Shown here: piece by piece, positions 5,214 through 8,595 of the stretch
How positions within the stretch are numbered: position 1 is the stretch's first letter
Layout: each line of letters opens with the position of its first letter
NCBI GenBank assembly: GCA_903939555.1
Contig: CAJAHV010000375.1
Coordinates: 1 to 8,595 of the forward strand
Reading direction: 5' to 3'
Source of the DNA: an uncultured Alphaproteobacteria bacterium
GTDB lineage: Bacteria; Pseudomonadota; Alphaproteobacteria; Sphingomonadales; Sphingomonadaceae
Length of the DNA stretch: 8,595 nucleotides
Translations under genes and position numbers: made by a program
The notes under the pieces: model-generated
The model's input: the letters and a program-made list of their open reading frames with translations, nothing else
Database searches by the model: none
What the model was told of the DNA's origin: nothing

Positions 5214-6856
5214 CCTCCGGCGGCGAATTCAGTTTCTACAGTAATCGTCAGGGCGCCACTGTCCACTTGCTCCCTGAGCAGCTTCTTGTCGATTTTGCCC
5301 ACGGATGTCTTGGGTATGGCCTGCACTGACGCCCAATTTTCGGGGATCATGAACTTGGCAAATTTGTCGGCCAGCAGGCGCCGCATGGCGCGGTAATCGG
5401 GCTGTTGCCCTGCCGCCATCACGATGACGGCAAGTGGTCGCTCCTCCCAGCGCGCGTCGGGCACGGCCACGACAGCGACTTCGACAACGTCGGGAATGCG
5501 GATGATTTCGTTTTCAAGATCGACAGACGATATCCATTCCCCGCCGGACTTGATGAGGTCCTTTATCCGGTCGGTTACCTGCACATAACCCAGCCCATCG
5601 ATCGTGCCGACATCGCCGGTGCGCAACCAACCGTCTCCGGTCAGCGGCGAATCTTCGGGCTGCTGCAGGTGATAGCGCGCCGCGACCCAGGGGCCGCGCA
5701 GTTCGAGATGGCCAATCGCGACACCGTCATGGGGCAAGCGCGCGCCCTGTTCGTCGACGATCCGCACTTCCATGCCGGCGACCGGCCGGCCGCTTTTTGC
5801 CCGATAACGCAGCGCCGTTTCGGCATCGGCATCGCGGGGCGGTGAGGACAAGACGCACATCGGGCTGGTTTCCGTCATCCCCCAACCCTGGATCACATCG
5901 ACGCCCCAGGCGGCTTTGACACGCTCGATCAGCGCCGGCGACACGGCCGAACCGCCTGAAACAATGGCACGGAAGCAACCGAGGTCGATCGGCGACCGGG
6001 CATGGGCCTGCAACAGATCGTTGAGGATGGTCGGCACGGCGGCCATCAGCGTGGGTCGGGCAAGTTCGATCGCCCGCGCCAGCCGGTCCGGCTGCACGTG
6101 CTGCGCCGGCAAGACCATATCACTGCCCGCCAGCCAGCCGGAAAATGGCATCCCCCACGCGTTGGCGTGGAACATCGGCGGCACCATCAGGATCGTGTCG
6201 CGGTTGGCGATCGCAAAAGCATCGGCCGCCATCGAGGCCAGGCTGTGCAGGAAGATAGAGCGGTGGCTGTAGACGACACCTTTCGGCATCCCGGTCGTCC
6301 CCGATGTGTAGCACATCGCCGCCGCGTCGGTTTCAACGATGCGGGGCCATTCACTGACCGGTTCGAACCCGGCGATCAGCCGGTCATGGTCATGAATTTC
6401 GCCCGCAAAACCGCCAACCCCGCCTGCCCATTCGCCGTGAATCACCAGATGCCGCACACCGCCCAGCCGGGGCAGGATCGGCAGCAGAGTCGGCATCAGC
6501 GCCGAATCGACCAGCAGCACCCGGTCGTCGGCATGATTGATCACATATTCGAGTTGCTCCTCGGGCAAGCGCACGTTGAGCGTGTGCAGCACGGCGCCCA
6601 TCGCCGGGACGGCCAGATAGGCTTCGAGGTGATGCGGCGTATTCCAGCAATAGGTGCCGACCCGTTCGCCGGGACCAAGGCCAAGACCAAAAAGTGCGGC
6701 GGCCAGGCGGCGGGCGCGGACGGCCGTTGCGGCGTAACTCGTGCGGACAAGCTGCGTGCCATCGAAACTGGCGATGCTGCTCTGCGCGAAAAGCTGCTCA
6801 CCGCGTTCGAAAATCATCTGCGTCGACAGCGGATGATCCATCATGCCGGCATCCAT
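5210..6856 (-). CDS. AMP-forming acyl-CoA ligase (fatty-acid--CoA ligase family)
   Basis: The 548-residue product is an ANL-superfamily acyl-CoA ligase of normal length that activates a carboxylic acid to its CoA thioester through an acyl-adenylate. Visible motifs are the phosphate loop YTSGTTGMPKG (183-193), GWGMTET (324-330), WLRTGD (410-415) with the ribose-binding Asp415, and the hinge region around DRIKDLIKSGGEWIS (429-443). The C-terminal PKTSVGK carries the catalytic Lys521. GGEWISSVDLE is typical of the medium/long-chain branch related to the Thermus long-chain enzyme, so a sizeable hydrophobic or alicyclic acid is likely. The substrate is not resolved. The first ATG (6854-6856) shares one base with the stop of the kinase gene. 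A possible ATG pair four to five codons in would shorten it slightly. It sits between the kinase and tetR in an overlapping operon. Confidence 0.95.
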   Translation of the reverse strand: MDAGMMDHPLSTQMIFERGEQLFAQSSIASFDGTQLVRTSYAATAVRARRLAAALFGLGLGPGERVGTYCWNTPHHLEAYLAVPAMGAVLHTLNVRLPEEQLEYVINHADDRVLLVDSALMPTLLPILPRLGGVRHLVIHGEWAGGVGGFAGEIHDHDRLIAGFEPVSEWPRIVETDAAAMCYTSGTTGMPKGVVYSHRSIFLHSLASMAADAFAIANRDTILMVPPMFHANAWGMPFSGWLAGSDMVLPAQHVQPDRLARAIELARPTLMAAVPTILNDLLQAHARSPIDLGCFRAIVSGGSAVSPALIERVKAAWGVDVIQGWGMTETSPMCVLSSPPRDADAETALRYRAKSGRPVAGMEVRIVDEQGARLPHDGVAIGHLELRGPWVAARYHLQQPEDSPLTGDGWLRTGDVGTIDGLGYVQVTDRIKDLIKSGGEWISSVDLENEIIRIPDVVEVAVVAVPDARWEERPLAVIVMAAGQQPDYRAMRRLLADKFAKFMIPENWASVQAIPKTSVGKIDKKLLREQVDSGALTITVETEFAAGG

Positions 6857-7881
6857 CAGGCGCGCCCCCGATCAATGATAGCTGCAGCTTCGCGCAGCAA
6901 ATTGGGCACATCATCCGCCAGTCCGCGCGCATAGGCGGTGTCCACCTTGCCCTGGCGATGCAGGACATAGGCACCTTCGACGATCGCCGCGAGCCGCCAT
7001 GCCGCGAAGACCATATAGTAATCCAGCCGGTCGTGATCGAAGCCGGTGGCATGGGACCAGACGTCGGCAAGCCTTTCGACCGGCATGACATCGGCGCGGT
7101 TCGAAAGCGCCTGGATATGCCGAAAACCCGGATTCGCATCGGGATCGCGCCGCCAGAAGAACAGGCACAGGCCAACATCGATCAGCGGGTCGCCGATGGT
7201 CGCCATTTCCCAGTCGAGTATGGCTTGCAGGCGGGGCTCGTCCAACGCCATCAGGCAATTGTCGAGATGGAAATCGCAATGGATGATGCTGGCGTGACTG
7301 GACGTGGGTCGATTGGCCAGCAACCAATCCGCCACTTCGGCAAGCAGCGGCAATTCGCGCACATGGCTTTGCGCGCGCACCGCCAGCCAGCGTTCGACCT
7401 GCCGCTGGACGAACGTGTCCGGGCGGCCGAAATCGGCGGGCAGCAGTTCACGCCAGTCCAGCGCATGGACGGTCGCAAGGCCGCGCATCATCTCGATCCC
7501 GAGCCGGTCGATCGTTTCGGCGCCTTGCGGGTAGCTGGCCGGCAGTTCGGTATCCAGCGCGACGCCCTCGATCCAGCCGGTGACGGCGAAGGGCTGGCCC
7601 AGGATCGATCGATCGCCGCACCATGCCACGGCGCGCGGCACCGGTGCCCGCGCACCAAGCGCCTTGATGACGGTATATTCGCGCTCGACCCCCGCGGCCG
7701 CCTTGTCCGATACGACATTGACCGGCGGATGGCGCAGCACCAGCCGGCCCTGACGGGTTTCGACCAGCCGGGTAACATTGGAATTGCCGCCGGCGATCTC
7801 GGGGCCGAGCCGCACATCATCGAGGCCCGTCGCTTCGTGCATCCAGGCAGCGAAGCGTTCGCCCGCCCCTACAGGTTGCAC
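6856..7881 (-). CDS. APH-fold phosphotransferase (LvaA / ACAD10-11 kinase-domain type)
   Basis: The roughly 341-residue product belongs to the aminoglycoside-phosphotransferase (APH) fold. Seen are a GGNSN nucleotide-loop motif (31-35), Arg50 in the LVLR strand, an REY helix segment (67-69), the catalytic loop HCDFHLDN (201-208) with Asp203 and Asn208, and the metal-binding DWE (223-225) followed by IGDPLIDVG. The nucleotide-loop, DWE and GDP patterns are those of kinases that travel with acyl-CoA enzymes, not of drug-resistance enzymes. Characterised relatives (LvaA of Pseudomonas putida and the kinase domains of ACAD10/ACAD11) phosphorylate hydroxyacyl-CoAs. That activity here is inference. 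The start is uncertain. GTG at 7879-7881 was preferred because a G-rich sequence lies six bases upstream, it overlaps the preceding SDR gene by only 13 bases, and it matches where the family usually begins. An ATG at 7939-7941 would add 20 residues encoded inside the SDR gene and unlike the family. Confidence 0.88.
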   Translation of the reverse strand: MQPVGAGERFAAWMHEATGLDDVRLGPEIAGGNSNVTRLVETRQGRLVLRHPPVNVVSDKAAAGVEREYTVIKALGARAPVPRAVAWCGDRSILGQPFAVTGWIEGVALDTELPASYPQGAETIDRLGIEMMRGLATVHALDWRELLPADFGRPDTFVQRQVERWLAVRAQSHVRELPLLAEVADWLLANRPTSSHASIIHCDFHLDNCLMALDEPRLQAILDWEMATIGDPLIDVGLCLFFWRRDPDANPGFRHIQALSNRADVMPVERLADVWSHATGFDHDRLDYYMVFAAWRLAAIVEGAYVLHRQGKVDTAYARGLADDVPNLLREAAAIIDRGRA

Positions 7882-8595
7882 ATCAAGCCCCCGTCGGTGA
7901 AGATGACGGAACCGGTCATGTAGGTCGCGCCGGAAACCCACCAGCAGACATCGGCAATTTCTTCGGGCGTGCCAAGCCGCCGCAGCGGGATCTTGGCGAC
8001 GATCTTGTCGCGCGCTTTTTCCGAAACGCCTGCCGTCATTTCCGTCATCACGAAACCCGGCACGACCATGTTGACGCGGATCTGGTCCCGCGCAAGCTCG
8101 GCGGCGAGCACCTGCGTCAGGCCGGCGAGGCCGGCCTTGGACGCGCCATCGCAGCTATCGCCGGCAAAGCCGCGAAAGCCGACAACCGCGCCGATATTCA
8201 CGATCGCCCCACCCGCCGACATGAGCGGCAGCAAGGCGCGAATGGCGCGGAACGGGCCGGACAGGTTCGTTGCCAGCGACGCGTCCCAGTCCGCATCGAT
8301 GATACTTCCAACCTTGCCGCCCCTGTGCAGGCCGGCATTGTTGACGATGACGTCAAGGCCACCCCAACGTTCGGCAACCGTGGCCGCCACCCGGGCAAGA
8401 TCATCGGCCTTTGTCACATCGGCAGTGATGCCGAAGCTATCGCCGCCGATCATGGCGGCGATCGAGTCGATCTCCGCCCCCCGGGCGACACGGCAAACCT
8501 TGTCGCCGCGTTGGGCAGCGAGCGTGGCAATCGCGTGGCCGATACCACGCGATGCCCCGGTAACGAGCAAACGGCGGCCAACAGAGCCCGAGTGC
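7869..8595 (-). CDS. FabG-like short-chain dehydrogenase with missing catalytic Ser and Tyr (start outside window)
   Basis: The open frame runs through the right edge of the window with no stop, so the true start is probably just beyond 8595. A TTG at 8568-8570 is the only start-like codon near the expected N-terminus. Numbered from that TTG, it has the cofactor motif TGASRGIG (4-11), ADV with Asp51, NNAG (77-80) and Asn102. The C-terminal part (VVPGFVMTEM, PLRRLGTPEEIA, GSVIFTDGG) is typical FabG-like. Where the family has Ser in the strand before the active site there is Ala128 (NIGAVVG), and where YxxxK is expected there is Asp141-x3-Lys145. Only the Asn and Lys of the tetrad remain, so ordinary ketoreductase activity is unlikely. 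The frame is intact and codon use is normal, so this is not an obvious pseudogene. It is the first visible gene of the overlapping run and overlaps the kinase start by 13 bases. Confidence 0.88.
   Translation of the reverse strand, partial: HSGSVGRRLLVTGASRGIGHAIATLAAQRGDKVCRVARGAEIDSIAAMIGGDSFGITADVTKADDLARVAATVAERWGGLDVIVNNAGLHRGGKVGSIIDADWDASLATNLSGPFRAIRALLPLMSAGGAIVNIGAVVGFRGFAGDSCDGASKAGLAGLTQVLAAELARDQIRVNMVVPGFVMTEMTAGVSEKARDKIVAKIPLRRLGTPEEIADVCWWVSGATYMTGSVIFTDGGLMCNL

Noticed and set aside
6856..7881. Aminoglycoside resistance gene
   Set aside because: The fold is APH, but the GGNSN, HCDFHLDN and DWEMATIGDP patterns and the operon with an acyl-CoA ligase point to the acyl-CoA-associated kinase branch, not to antibiotic modification.
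6694..7923. 409-codon plus-strand open frame opposite the ligase and kinase genes
   Set aside because: It spans the junction of two well-supported minus-strand genes and has no recognisable domain, so it is a shadow frame.
7882..7941. 20-residue N-terminal extension of the kinase from an ATG at 7939-7941
   Set aside because: It would be encoded wholly within the SDR gene in another frame and is Arg/His-rich, unlike the usual family N-terminus.
1..8595. CRISPR array, insertion sequence or prophage
   Set aside because: No regularly spaced repeats, no transposase or integrase motifs and no flanking inverted repeats with target duplications were seen.

Overview
The window looks like chromosomal DNA from a GC-rich alphaproteobacterium, most probably a sphingomonad. 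This rests on three observations: the gene pair uppP plus an NDUFA9-like NAD(P)-binding protein next to a tRNA-Leu, the style of the TetR and acyl-CoA ligase sequences, and the dense GC-rich coding. The genus cannot be fixed from the sequence alone.

Layout. Positions 1-1050 (minus strand) are housekeeping: the first codons of undecaprenyl-diphosphatase and, 25 bases upstream of it, an NDUFA9/SDR-a5-like protein. A tRNA-Leu(CAG) at 1175-1261 (plus) is divergent from them. About 400 bases without a convincing gene follow (1262-1663), carrying several small symmetric motifs. Next comes a classical short-chain dehydrogenase (1664-2494, plus). Strong hairpins separate it from a convergent flavin Baeyer-Villiger monooxygenase (2593-4269, minus). 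A 275-base gap with a nested dyad lies upstream of the monooxygenase. Beyond it, four minus-strand genes are tightly overlapped. In transcription order they are an SDR (running off the right edge), an APH-fold kinase, an AMP-forming acyl-CoA ligase and a TetR regulator.

How the genes may work together (inference). The plus-strand SDR could oxidise an alcohol to a ketone, and the monooxygenase could turn a ketone into an ester or lactone. The acyl-CoA ligase could activate the acid released by hydrolysis. The kinase belongs to the same broad family as LvaA and the ACAD10/ACAD11 kinase domains, which phosphorylate hydroxyacyl-CoAs. The set therefore resembles a catabolic module for a cyclic or hydroxylated ketone or terpenoid/steroid-like compound, probably under the local TetR regulator. 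No hydrolase or acyl-CoA dehydrogenase is visible, so the route is incomplete here.

The most unusual point is the right-edge SDR. It keeps the nucleotide-binding fold, the active-site Asn and the Lys, but the catalytic Ser and Tyr are Ala and Asp. No CRISPR array, insertion sequence or phage gene was seen.
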